Part shown: positions 46,626 through 58,400 of the stretch, one piece after another
How the letters are laid out: every line of letters begins with the position of its first letter
Position numbering within the stretch: the first letter of the stretch is position 1
Assembly: GCA_950022655.1 (NCBI GenBank)
Contig: OX465587.1
Coordinates: 33,545,716-33,609,715 of the forward strand
Reading direction: 5' to 3'
From: Alentia gelatinosa
Lineage: Eukaryota > Annelida > Polychaeta > Phyllodocida > Polynoidae
Length of the DNA stretch: 64,000 nucleotides
The notes under the pieces: model-generated
Told to the model about the DNA's origin: nothing
Database searches by the model: none
What the model saw: only the letters and a program-made list of their open reading frames with translations
Made by a program: the position numbers and the translations under genes

Positions 46626-47740
46626 AACTTAATGATGTTGGTGACAGTCAGTGGGAGGGGAGCTAATGGGGCTTAACTCTGCTTACAGTAACTTCATTCA
46701 CTCGAAGCTGCATTTTACGTGCAATATCTGTGATGACAAAACGCAAATCTATTGTCACTGCGGTGAGACTCTAACAAGAGTTGAATGTATTTTGAGGTGG
46801 TTTATAAATTCCTGTAATTCAAAATCGACCAATTATCAGCAAATCTGTTTATTTTGTTCCTGTGCAGCAAAGTTAAAACTGATAAGTGCACTTTTTTTGA
46901 AGGATCAGATCATGAGCTTGTTATTGCTAAACTTTATTGTGTTCGAGGCAGGGTTTGTAGTGATGTAGATTTGTTATTGAGGATATATCAGAGAACCTGT
47001 ACATCTTCTGTTTGCTAAATGTAAAGTCTGTGTAAATGTACAAAGTGTGTGATTGAGTATGCCTGTATATATAATTATCCGAGATACCCTTGGTAGAAAT
47101 AATATGTAAATAAAAAACTCATTTTGTGCATAAATAATACCCATCATGCCTTGTGAGCAATATGTTCAACCTAACTGTATGTAGTAAAAAAATATAAAAC
47201 GTAAGAAAAATAATGGCATAATAAAGATTATTAAATTATATCACTTTGAAATAGATCCACTTCTAGAGGATCAGGTTTTAATTTAGTAGGTCTACTGACA
47301 GAATCACAAGCCAATATAGGACCCATCTTGTTCCTTAATGTTGAAGAAAATTTGTTCAAGAACTCTGACCTTCTCTAAATTCGAGAAAATCCCAACATGC
47401 AATATCTTCCTCGTCAATCAGTAAAGCAAAAAAGTACAAAAAATCTAAAACATGAAAGAAAAGATACAAGGTTCGAAAAGTAATGCTTCTGGAAATGGGA
47501 GTTAATGTAACTAAAATAGAAATATGACACATATAAAAACCCAAACATGATTTTCGTACTTGACTTTAATTCAGTTTTTATCTCATACTCAATACATCAA
47601 TATGTAAATCTAACACCAGTGGTGTTATAATATATAGAATCTGTCCAACATAGCTGTCACTGCAGAGTATAAGTCGTAGCAGAGTGTGACAAATCTGCTT
47701 ACCTGTAGAGGGAGCCAAGGTGAGCCGACTTAAGACAAAC
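46626..47740. other. AT-rich intergenic stretch after VPS33A
   Basis: There is no exon. Several AATAAA-like signals on the plus strand (for example near 47110) could serve VPS33A, but none can be chosen from sequence alone. The 105-codon frame at 46651 lacks a proper ATG and has no recognisable domain. Confidence 0.4.
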
Positions 47741-48310
47741 TCCAACAGTAAAATGAGTACATTCCAACTGCAAAATTAGTACACTATGGGGTATCTGGAC
47801 AATACGCTTTGTAGCCAGCACGCTTCGTTTTTCAGCAGGTGACAAACGGACTATACTTTCTTTTTCGAGTTTATGTCAGAACTCTAGTAAAAGATGTGCG
47901 GAAAACAGTTTGTGAGTTTATATTTTGATTTACGACAGGCAAAATATGATTATCTGCCATTGTTGGTTAAGCGGTTCACCGCAAGTTCGAGGATGTCGCC
48001 TCCCGAAAATGAAGCGTATCGTCCAATTTAGAAAGCGTATCATCCAAAACATGCTGGCTCTCAAGCATATGATCCAGTATTCCACTCCAACTGCAGAATG
48101 AGTACACTCCCACTGCAATATGAGAACACTCCGGCTGCAGAATGAGAACACTCTGACCGCAGAATGAGAACACTCCAACTGCAGGATGAGAACACTCCAA
48201 CCGCAGAACGAGAACACTCTGACTGCAGAATAAGAACACTACAACCGCAGACGGAGTTCACTCCGACCGCAGAACGAGAACACTATGACTGCAGAATGAA
48301 TACACTCCTA
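47741..48310. repeat. 22-bp minisatellite interrupted by a dispersed repeat
   Basis: Units such as ACTCCAACTGCAGAATGAGA (about 22 bp, with GAC/AAC and CGA/TGA variants) occur at 47741-47785 and 48084-48310. Between them, 47786-48083 is the second copy of the repeat seen at 31665-32075, so that element landed in the array. Minus-strand frames full of CSHSAV-like repeats are by-products. Confidence 0.85.
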
Positions 48311-48445
48311 GTGTTTTTGACTGGATTGTCTCGCATGCGGCTTTGACGACAGGCCCCATAGAATAAAATGTACAAGTGATTTAATCCCCAATATTTTTTT
48401 TAATTAAAAAAAATAGGAGTGACTCAGAAAGAGTGTCACATCAGT

Positions 48446-48922
48446 TCAGCTTTGCTCATAGAGCACATCAATGTTTCCCTTCAGCACCACTTTCCCCTCT
48501 GTAGCCGTGCAGAGCAGGGCGAGCCTGGCGATGTGCTTCCTGTACCTGAGCAGCTCCACAGTGGCCGTGACCTGCTCGTCTACGTACAGCGGCGCCGGGT
48601 ACTCCACCGCCTGCCGCAGTAGCACCGACCCCGGCCCGGGCAGCCGCCCCGCCACCAGCCCAGACACCAGCCCCAGCGTTAACGTGCCGTGGACGATCCT
48701 CCGTCCAAATGTCGTCTGCCGCGCGTACTCAGCGTCCACGTGCAGCGGGTTAGCGTCCCCCGTGACGTCAGAGAAGGTGGTGACGTCACTGGCCGTGAAG
48801 GTACGCGTCACGGACGCTGTGTCGCCCACAGAGAGGCGGGGTGTGGGGGTGGTGGAGGAATTAAAGCGGGGAGACTGGTAGAGTCCTCTGACAGCCGCAC
48901 AAGGCCTCAGTCTCCAAGCCAT
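48446..48922 (-). CDS. HTD2: HTD2, mitochondrial (3R)-hydroxyacyl-ACP dehydratase, single exon
   Basis: 158 residues, intronless, on the minus strand. It catalyses the dehydration step of mitochondrial type II fatty acid synthesis. Residues 1-25 are rich in Arg with no acidic residue (MAWRLRPCAAVRGLYQ), fitting a mitochondrial targeting peptide. The MaoC/hydratase-2 signature is present: FSDVTGDANPLHVDAEYA at 50-67, with the catalytic pair expected at Asp56 and His61. FGRRIVHGTLTLGLVSG follows at 72-88, and the hot-dog fold ends at VVLKGNIDVLYE. The length is typical. The ATG (AGGATGG) is the first in frame. The gene starts 137 bp downstream of the MED31 stop on the same strand, and two AATAAA hexamers on this strand lie in that gap, one only a few bases before the ATG. 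In vertebrates HTD2 is known to be made from a bicistronic RPP14 transcript; here the upstream gene is MED31. Confidence 0.94.
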   Translation of the reverse strand: MAWRLRPCAAVRGLYQSPRFNSSTTPTPRLSVGDTASVTRTFTASDVTTFSDVTGDANPLHVDAEYARQTTFGRRIVHGTLTLGLVSGLVAGRLPGPGSVLLRQAVEYPAPLYVDEQVTATVELLRYRKHIARLALLCTATEGKVVLKGNIDVLYEQS

Positions 48923-49059
48923 CCTTTATTATATACGTGTCTGTGAGGGTGGAGGAATCCTTCCTGTTTACCATCCACTTTATTACAATCTTCGGCGGAA
49001 ATATATCCGATCAGGAATTGTTGTGCATGGGACTAAACAGGAACTTTCCGTATGGGTTC
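48923..49059 (-). promoter_or_regulatory. 137-bp MED31-HTD2 gap with polyadenylation hexamers
   Basis: On the minus strand AATAAA occurs at about 48984-48979 and at 48930-48925. These could end the MED31 message. The gap is very short for an independent HTD2 promoter, so co-transcription is possible. Confidence 0.55.
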
Positions 49060-49082
49060 TCACTTTGGCTGTGGTTGAGCTT

Positions 49083-49113
<31 letters not shown>

Positions 49114-52100
49114 TTGTTGTTGCTGTTGCTGCTGCTGTTGTTGTTGCGTTGAGAGCTCGGCCTGGGCGGCGAGTAGGCGCATGCGCTTACGGTGGTAGTG
49201 TTGCCACTGGAGAAGCTGCTGGTCGTCGATGAACTTCGCGCACTGAGCATTCACCAGCTCCTTACGGAAGTGTTCGTACTGCAACAACTCCAGGAAGTGC
49301 AGGCAGTTGGGGAACCTAGCGAAGACATGGTCAAATAGAGAGCGACATTTAGCACATACTCAGTTCGTAAATGATAAACATTAGGTAAATAAAAGGAAAA
49401 TATCATTATCAGGGGTGCAATATTCAGATAATTTTCGGATTTCATTTCTAAGATTTATCCTCTGATAGCAATAAATAAGATAAATCAGACATAACCATTT
49501 GTCAAAATATCTTTCTCAAGTATGACATGTTAGGATGCTAGCACACAACTTGAATCTCCCAATCTTTGTCTAACTGATTATTTGATATATAAAGATTAAA
49601 ACTTACTTCAGGAATTTCGCAAAATCAGGCTCCTTCCAATAAAGCAGATAGCGAAGGTAGTTGATGAAGGCCTGGTCTTTGAAGTATCCTCTTTGTGCGA
49701 GAACTGTAAATGAAATATAGAAATGAATAGATCTGTGATACATGTTATAATATATCTGTACTAATTTTTTTTGTTTCCGTAGAAATGATGTTTTTTTTCT
49801 CGCAGAAATGATGTTTATGATCACACATTAGCTTGTAAACATTAATAAAGTGAGGCCCCCAGTGGGTGTTAACGAAAAAATCTCTCTTACCCAATTTCAA
49901 CACAGAAATACAGGTCAAGTTTATTTACTTGCCACAACCTGTTGACAGGGCCGCCTTTTTGGAGTCTAAATTACTTTGATGAGCCCATAAATCTACCAAC
50001 ATCAGTGCAGCCTGAGGATTCCCAAGGATGAAACCGTTGTTGTTGTCATACACACAGCTTGACAACACCTGACAAACCCAATCTGTTACTAATAAACCAT
50101 TCTGTCAGCAACTGACACCAAGCAAATGGCAATGATTACGCTACTGTCACTATGGTCATCACAATCGAACGGTTCCGATGATGTAGCCGGTAACAGACAT
50201 CAAGCTCACTCTAGTGGTAGCTGCCTTAGAAATACACATCTAGCCATGTACCAAACATATATTCGTACTAATAAAGCTAATATAGTATACTTTTAGACTA
50301 ATATTCATTGAAAAATCTGCTCTACGATTCGGTGTAAAAATATGTAAACCTTTCAATGAATGCTAGCTGGACTGAGTTTTCATGTCATCGTGTATACAAT
50401 TATATGGAAATAATGTATTTCGAAAGTGAGATCAATAGGCGTACACTCTTTTCAGTGATTAGGAATAAAACTTACAATTCAAATAGTTCGGATTTGCCAA
50501 ACACTGCACAAACTCGAGTTCTATTTGGAAACGGAGGCGCTGTTGGTCGTCAGTCTCTGAAAGTTGAAATGTGAGCAATTATTGCAACAATATTCAACAG
50601 ATTTGTGGTGATTTCTCTTTAGTCAGGGACTTTAACTGCCACTTACAACCCTTGTGATGTATGACACTCTGATTTTGTTTGTTTGCTAGGGTAATTTAAC
50701 GTCTGATATGTTCTATTAGAATTACTTTGGGTTTGACCAAATCTATGAGATGAATTCAGGTAGAAAACTCACCCCTACACATTTACCGAGGTGAGAGTTC
50801 TTTTAGTTCCCACACCACATAGACATGGTATGAGAAGGACTGGCCTTTGATGTAGCAGTAAATCTACCACTGCTGGGGATTCGTCGAGTCAGCCTGGAAG
50901 TAGGTGGCGCTACGAACCCTGCTTTTGACAGGGGAACGGCCATCTTGGAGAAGCAACTACGCAATGCTAAGTCAATGGGCCGTTCAAAAGTTCATTTACA
51001 ATACTATCTGATATGTGAGGATGTTAAAAGTACTTCTGAGTCACTTCTCTCGATAAATTCAAGGTTCCCTGAACATTTCAGATCAAATGATAATGCGATA
51101 GCCCTGGTTTAGACTGTAGATGATATATCAACAAATCGTCGAAACAACCTTTTTTCTTCGAATTGGCACATTTAAATTATGTCTGGATAATGGAAATAAT
51201 AATATATCAACTATAACATGTAAACTTTACATATAAAAGAGCAGATAAAACCATTTTTTCACCATTTATCACTCTGACAGCGCTTTATGGTCACCAGCAA
51301 TATGGCGGACCTTGTCCGTTGTCAGGGAAATTTGCATATATCGGAGGGTATTTTAAACCGGAAGTCACCAGATGACTCGGAGAATGACGGAGAAAAGAGG
51401 CTACAGTGGCACTCTTAACTCAGTAGTTGTCTACATCACTAAAGTGAACTTTAGGCACCATTTTTCAACCATAGAAATAGTTTTAAGATAGCTTTCCCCA
51501 ATTTAAATTTCATGGCTGATAAAATAAGAATATGAAAATGTTCAGAACAGCTTGAAATTTTCAGGTCATGATGAGGTAACAAATTATTATAAACGTGAAA
51601 ATCCCTAGGCTAATATAGGAAAAAATTATATAAACCAATGTCACTGCAAATTCCCCAGGATTCGCTGCCAGCACACCTCTGTTTTCAGGATGGGACCGAC
51701 AGACACTACACTTTGTTGCAAAAGTCCTTCAATTTTATGTCAGAACTTAGAATTGATGTAGAAACTCAAAATAAAACTGTCTTGTAGCTAACAAGGTGAA
51801 AGTTAGTTACTAGATTGGGTTTTTACACCCCAGTTTAATTGTCACACTGATATAAACATTGGGTAAACGCGAAGCGTAGTGTACAAATACGGCAACGTAC
51901 CCGGTACTGTGTTACTGTTAGGGTCGCCCACGACTAAACACAACGAAACCAACACAACCAATGACAATGTATTTAGTTTAGATTTCCATATTTTCTCCTC
52001 AGAGTAACCCTTTTCCTTGGTGAAACATTATCGCACACATTATCATGAGGCTAAGTCATAAGTTGGTCATGCAAATAGAGAGTGGAGTAAACGTTAAATG

Positions 52101-52156
52101 TGATAAAATGTGTTACCTGTTGTCATTCCGGACAAACCTCCCCTGGGCGCCGCCAT
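49060..52156 (-). CDS. MED31: MED31, Mediator subunit 31, four coding exons, polyglutamine tail
   Basis: Exons on the minus strand: 52156-52117, 50556-50476, 49703-49607, 49315-49060. Phases are 1, 1, 2 and all join, giving 157 codons plus TGA (vertebrate proteins are about 131). MED31 (Soh1) is a small conserved subunit of the Mediator middle module, which links activators to RNA polymerase II. The Soh1 domain is clear: RLRFQIELEFVQCLANPNYL, NFLAQRGYFKDQAFINYLRY, LLYWKEPDFAKFLKFPNCLH, FLELLQYEHFRKELVNAQCA, KFIDDQQLLQWQHYHRKRMR. The extra length is mostly 22 consecutive glutamines (mixed CAA and CAG) near the C-terminus, ending AQPQPK. The start ATGGCGGCGCCC lies in a YY1-like context. The exon 1 donor is GTAACA, weaker than the others. 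Intron 1 (52116-50557) holds a SINE fragment. Confidence 0.95.
50675..50882 (-). mobile_element. SINE fragment in MED31 intron 1
   Basis: The tail (TTTGTTTGTTTGCTAGGGTA, TTTAACGTCTGATATGTTCT) and central domain (CCTACACATTTACCGAGGTG, CTACCACTGCTGGGGAT) are present. The tRNA-like head is absent. Confidence 0.78.
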
Positions 52157-52492
52157 TTTTTCGGGATCATTAAGTGCGAAACTATCGTAAACCTAAGTGG
52201 CATACAACCAAGACTATATCAGGGAATATCTTTGATTGGTTAATCTTACTATAATTTTTACTCATTTATGATGGATTTGAATTGGAGAACATACGATGAT
52301 TTATACTTAGCGATGCACTCTTTGAGCAGAGATTTAGAAAACTAGTAAGTTCAAGTGGAACGAAGACTCTGCTAGAAGAAGGTTTGCCATTTACTGCGAA
52401 GCTACATAAAATATGGCCGCCTCCATGGTCGGTCCTTGTTGATAAATCAACGTCGCAGCGGAAAGAAAACTTCCCGGAATTATACGCAAACC
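52157..52492. promoter_or_regulatory. bidirectional promoter MED31 / INTS2
   Basis: 336 bp separates the two start codons, head to head. YY1-like motifs (core AANATGGCG/C) occur at the MED31 start (inverse of GCCGCCATTTTTTC) and at about 52409-52421 (AAATATGGCCGCC). No TATA box lies at a useful distance. Sharing by two RNA polymerase II cofactors suggests co-regulation. Confidence 0.65.
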
Positions 52493-55400
52493 ATGGCACA
52501 TAACAGACCGGTTTCACCGGCAACTTTTCAGGCCATCAAAAATGTAGATATTGACCAGTTATCAGAGTTGACAGACGTCCAGCTGCGTCCCATTCTGTCC
52601 TGTTTGGTTCGCATGTCGCTTTGCTCTCCTCTCGACACCAGCGAGCGGTGGACGCAGGAGCGAAAGAAAATATTGAAATGTCTCTCAGGAATCGAGGTTG
52701 TCAACAACCTTGTTGGACTGCTGTCCATAGATTTCCATGCACTTGAACAAGATGCGAGGAAAGAGCAACAGATGAGGTAAGTACATAGTGTTAAACCCCA
52801 ACTTGACCCATTCCAACCAAGTTCATTTATGGACCTTGTTGCAGTTTGTGATGCTATAACGATTCAATAACTTGTGTAATAAAAATTAAAGGGAATGCTG
52901 TCAATATAAATCAATCACATCTACACAGGCTTCATAAAGATATCACTCTTGATATGTCTATGGCAGCCTAATTATACCAAACATATTTCCCATCCATATC
53001 GGGAAATACAGAGGCAGACATAGGCTTCATTATAGTTAATAGTCAGACGACTGAGACGTGGACCAACTTGCTCTGATAAACAGAATATAACAATCTAATT
53101 GGGGCAAAGAAATAGAAAAGAGGGTCCACACCATTCAGGAAGTATTATGGAAAGGTATATGATTTTACTTTCTTGAAAGAAACTCATCTCTTTAAGATAT
53201 TGTAAATACTACGGGACCATATTAAGCCTACGCAAGTGAAAATTCCTGTATAACCTTGGACGTTATACAAACAAGGAAATAGACTTATACAGAGTCCGTT
53301 AACTGAAATCAGTCATTGTTCTTGCTGTACTCTGCACACAGAACTAAGATCGGAGGTCACCAGACAGAGAGTGTCTTCATCTCGCAGCTCCAGCAGAGTG
53401 TGGCGCTGGAGTTTGAGCGAAGTGATGCTGCTCACAAGTTACGCCTACTGCTCAGCGAGCTCCTCTTCGTCATGTCACAGGTGAGTTCATTTTACTTATC
53501 ATAACGCTGCTCACAAGTTACATCTACTGCTCAGCGAGCTCCTCTTCGTCATGTCACAGGTGAGTTCATTTTACTTATCATAACGCTGCTCACAAGTTAC
53601 ATCTACTGCTCAGCGAGCTCCTCTTCGTCACGTCCACGTCTACTGCTTAGTGAGGAAAATTCTACCTAGAAAACGAATGAATAAATGAAAATAGATGATA
53701 TAATGCTTCATCTCTGAAGTTCAATACACATTTATTTACTGTATTGATTTCAGATTAAAGAACCGCGGACGGAGTTCTACCAGAAGTCGTCGGAGTTATT
53801 TGATAATGAAGTCTACCTGGAGGAGGTGTCGGACGTTCTCTGCATCTCTCAAGCAGGTAGGAGAAGCCTCACTCTGTCTATAGTTAGTGTAGGGCAGATT
53901 TCTTTTTTCAGAACTTTTATTTCATTGTTACATACATTGATATCAGTATTTAGTTCCCTTTCCTCAGTACACATTTACGTCTCCATGAAGTTCTTATGAG
54001 ACCATCCATAAAGTACGTACGCATAATTTAAAAAATTTTTGACCCCCCACCCCTCTCCTGATTTTGTACGCAATAGAACAAAGAAGGAGCATAAGTAAAA
54101 TTTCCGAAATGTTTTGCCCCCCCCCCCCCCCCCTCAGTGCGCACATACTTTATGGATGGCCCCTATCTGCAATTACAGCAGTTTTCATAGTTACATGTAA
54201 TATGTAAAGATATAGTACAAAAAAACAACGAAATCAGGGCGGATATCAGGCCTTCTTGGGTCTGGTTTTCATATGCTACCCCACTCCCATTTACTCTTTG
54301 TTTTAGAGTGTACATCGCTCAGGGAGCTTATAGGGCAGGTAGCTATTGTGTCATGCAGGCCGACATCTTTCCCCCGCCGCCATAACAAAAAAAGGTGGCA
54401 GGTGGCATTAACAATGGATTATTGCAGTTGATAACAGTAGTTATGGCCGTGACACCAGTGGTGCCACCTTAACGATCTAGGGTTGGAGATTGAAGACCCA
54501 CGGGAGTGAGATTCTCGTGTAGTGAAAAACTCGAATCTGTTCTTATTTTTTGTAGGACTATACTCAGACAAACTTCTTCTCTTATGATTCATTTGGAGCC
54601 ATGCCGAAATCAATGTTTAATATTGTAGTTTTCTAATCTACCTTTCTCGTGAGAAACCAATGAGATCCCCACTTTTGCTGGTAGCCCTTTTAAAACTTCG
54701 CTGATTCCCCCCTCCCACCAACAGTCTAAGTATTTAGCCCGTGTTTAGCATCTGTCTCTGTGGAGTAGTCAGTAGAGCAGTCGGCTGGGGATGCGAACGT
54801 CGGCAGTTCGAACCCTGCTAACGACAGTCCTGCGTTTTATTTTCCGGACTCCGACTCGACGAAGTCGCTAGTTGATGAGTAAAATTCAACCATCAATCAG
54901 TTTGGTCCTTTTCAAATTAGTCTACTTGAACATTCAAATCATGGATGATGGACGTAGAAATATGTAATCTAAATCTTTCTGATGTATCTTCATCATATTC
55001 ATTTTTATTGCCCACCTATTACAGAGTCTCCATACTAAGCCTATGGAGCCTACAGATCTCTACTGAGTAGATTCCGGAAAGCCGTATTCTCCTAGGCGAA
55101 TACAGCTTTTTGGCCACCTGAAGGGCATTATCATAACTATTCTATATAAACAATGCACGGTGCTTGTGTTGAATTTCTAATTATTTACAAGATGTTTACC
55201 TAATAATTAGTCGAATGGTGAGTAATAAATGCAAAATACCATGATTTTGATCTGTGTGACATATACTCCTTGTAGTTGACATTACACAATACTGGTACTC
55301 CATCATCCATGTCAACTACGCTGAGAATATGGCCACTCAGATCAAAATTATGGTAATCATGGTAATATTGTGTATATATCTCAATGTATATATCTCAGTG

Positions 55401-58400
55401 TATGTATCTCAGTGTATATATCTCAGTGTATGTATCTCAGTGTATATATCTCAGTGTATGTACCTCAGTGTATATATCTAAGTGTATATATCTCAGTGTA
55501 TATATATATATATATCAGTGTATATATCTCAGTGTATGTATCTAAGTGTATATATCTGAGTGTATATATATATCAGTGTATATATCTCAGTGTACATATC
55601 TCAGTGTATGTACCTCAGTGTATATATCTCAGTGTATGTACCTCAGTGTATATATATATCAGTGTATATATCTCAGTGTATATATATCTCAGTGTATGTA
55701 TCTCAGTGTATGTATCTCAGTATACGTATCTCAGTGTATGTATCTCAGTGTACATATCTCAGTGTATGTATCTCAGTGTATGTATCTCAGTGTACATATC
55801 TCAGTGTATGTATCTCAGTGTATGTATCTCAGTGTATATATCTCAGTGTATATATCTCAGTGTATATATCTCCGTGTACATATCTCAGTGTATATATCTC
55901 CGTGTATATATCTCAGTGTATGTATCTCAGTGTACATATCTCAGTGTACATATCTCAGTTTTCCCCAGTTGAGAGTATTTCCCCCTGTATTTGTCTGTAC
56001 TGACACTACGACCACTCCGTGTACAGAACTGCCGTCCTTGTTGCCGATGACGGAGGTGGCCGAGGCCTTGCTGCACGTGTCTAACGGCGTGTGGCTGCTC
56101 TGTCGACTCGTCGCCAACGTCCCAGACTCCTTCTCAGAAGGTAAATTTCTTTCTCTTTTTTTTTGTTTGTTACTAAACATATATCTCTTTCCGATTCATC
56201 ATACCAAACAGAAGGTAAATTCTTGTTTCTAATCACCAGTTTATTAAGAAGTTTTCTTATAGGGCAATGCAAACAGCAGATTGCAGTTTTCTTTTTAATT
56301 CAAAAATGAGCAAGAGAGGGTAGTGGTAGATTTACTGCTATATCATAGGCCAATCCTTCTCATAGTTGAACTACCCAGACAAACAAATAGTGAACATCGG
56401 GAATAACGAGGGAAATCAAACATGATGCGTACTTTGTTTCCAGTGTGTACCTTCCTGGTGGCTAATGGCGAGAAGCAGGACGAAGAGGATGTGGGCGGAG
56501 AGCGGCGTGCGCATGCGCTGCTCAGTCTGTGTCAGATGAACCCGGCGCAGACGATGCCCGTCAGAGCCTTGTGTGTGAGTCTCACTTCTCTGTACGTCTG
56601 ATAAACAAGTTACAACATCGTGATATCTGAATATCGGTTTTCTCTGTTTACGGAAATGTCATTCGATGATATTCCTGTTACTTATTCTGTTAGTTGTTAA
56701 TTATAGTATTGATCTTATTTGAGGTAAAAGAACTTAGCTTCAAGCTTGATTGTTGGATTAAACACTATTCTAATTTTATATGGGGAAAAAATCGTGTCTG
56801 TGACTGGTCTACCTCCATTCTTGTGTGAGTGTGGTTAGTTTTCAGAACCATATCCTTTTCCCACTTTTCTAAACCCCAATCAAGGAAGGCGAATTGTATA
56901 GATTACTGTAGCAAGTTCGGGTCTTAAGAATTAAGTCATGCTCCGGGAACGTGGCGACAAGGGATCTCGCGGGGTCTCGTGCCCACGACACGGGGACATC
57001 ACGTGACAGTCACACCCTGTAAAAGGAGGGTCAATCGCCTTGACTTGCACTGTCCAGCTCTTTAATCGCAAACCTAACTTTACTTATCAGCCACACTCCA
57101 GACCTCTGCCACTTGAACCGTAGTATTTATTTTTTACAACTTGATGACACTCCAGGGGTCATGTACTGAGTAACACTTGCATGAATTCTTTCTTTTAAGA
57201 TTTCTTTATTGTGATCTCTTGCATACAGCAACCTTATCGTTACACCATGTGAAGAAATCAGTTACTTGAATAACAAACCTTTAAAAGCTTGTGTACTGGA
57301 CTAACTCATCAAGTTTTTATTAACATATGCTACATTATTATGATATCCATGAATTCCCGAATTTTTTTACCTCCTCGTGGTATTCACGGACCCATAGACG
57401 ACATAGCGCCTTTCGGATTATACTCTACCATTTACACCTGAGGTATCTAGACATATTCTGGAAATATATGCCTAACAATTAAGTATTACACATAAAAGTA
57501 AAATTGATAATATTCACATGTTACAACCCTACTCTAATTGTATATCATGTCGCTGACTTAGACAGGTTAGACTTCTACCTAAATTCATCTCATAGATTCG
57601 GTGAAACCCAAAGTAAGTCTGATAGAACATATTGGACGTTAAATTACCCAAAAATACAAACAAACAAAGTACGAAGACAGTAAACCAGTGTCCGTATACT
57701 ACGCTGATTGTATATGATGTCGCTGACTGTGCTCAGGTCCAGCACTGTCGCATGCCGGGCCTGGCCGTGGCGCTGACGCTGGAGAACAAGAAGAAGGAGA
57801 CAGGCCCCGGTGTGACGCGGGGAACGCTCTCTGACGTCAGCGACGTCGTGGCCTTCGTCAGCGGTCTGCTGCTCAGCAACGACAGCAAAGTGCGCAACTG
57901 GTTCACGCAGTTCATCCGCATCGGCCAGAAGGTAATCACTCTCCAAGTCCTCTGGTTTACACTAAAAGAAATTTGTTATCGGCTTGCCATAGAGGTGTTG
58001 TTGACACGTCATGATAATTCTCTTGATTACAATAAGCTGGAGAAAGCATATCATGAGGTTATATTCAAATCTATTTGATATATATATATTTTTTATTTTA
58101 TTTTATCGGCTTGCCATAGAGGTGTTATTGCCATATCGTGATAATTCTCTTGATTACATCAAGCTGGAGAAAGCGTATCCCGGGGTTTTATTCATATCTA
58201 TTTAGTGTTCTATATTTGTAGTCATTGTTTATGCTGTGTAGTTATAGGGAAATGTGCCACGTTGAGCTGACACAGTCTAGATATAGACCAAGCAGAAATA
58301 TCCTTCATCTTAACATACATTTAATATGTTGTATTTTTTCTTGAGTATTGATATTCTGAAGCTGTAGATCGCTGTATGTAAGAAACTGACAACATTTATA

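Noticed and set aside
46651..46968. 105-codon frame after VPS33A, Cys-rich
   Set aside because: It has no proper ATG start. The cysteines do not form a recognisable zinc-binding pattern, and no splice context is seen.
47930..48261. Minus-strand cysteine-rich repeat proteins
   Set aside because: These are frames of the 22-bp minisatellite, read in all three phases.
51302..51418. Small ORF (38 codons) with good start context in MED31 intron 1
   Set aside because: The context ATATGGCGG is also a YY1-type motif, and nothing supports translation or an independent transcript.
52436..52492. N-terminal extension of INTS2 upstream of 52493
   Set aside because: The upstream in-frame codon is TTG. 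The first ATG, with ideal context, is 52493.
55360..56000. 200-residue Ile/Ser/Val/Tyr-rich open frames
   Set aside because: A stop-free 14-bp repeat keeps all three plus-strand frames open. Three overlapping similar frames are a repeat artefact.
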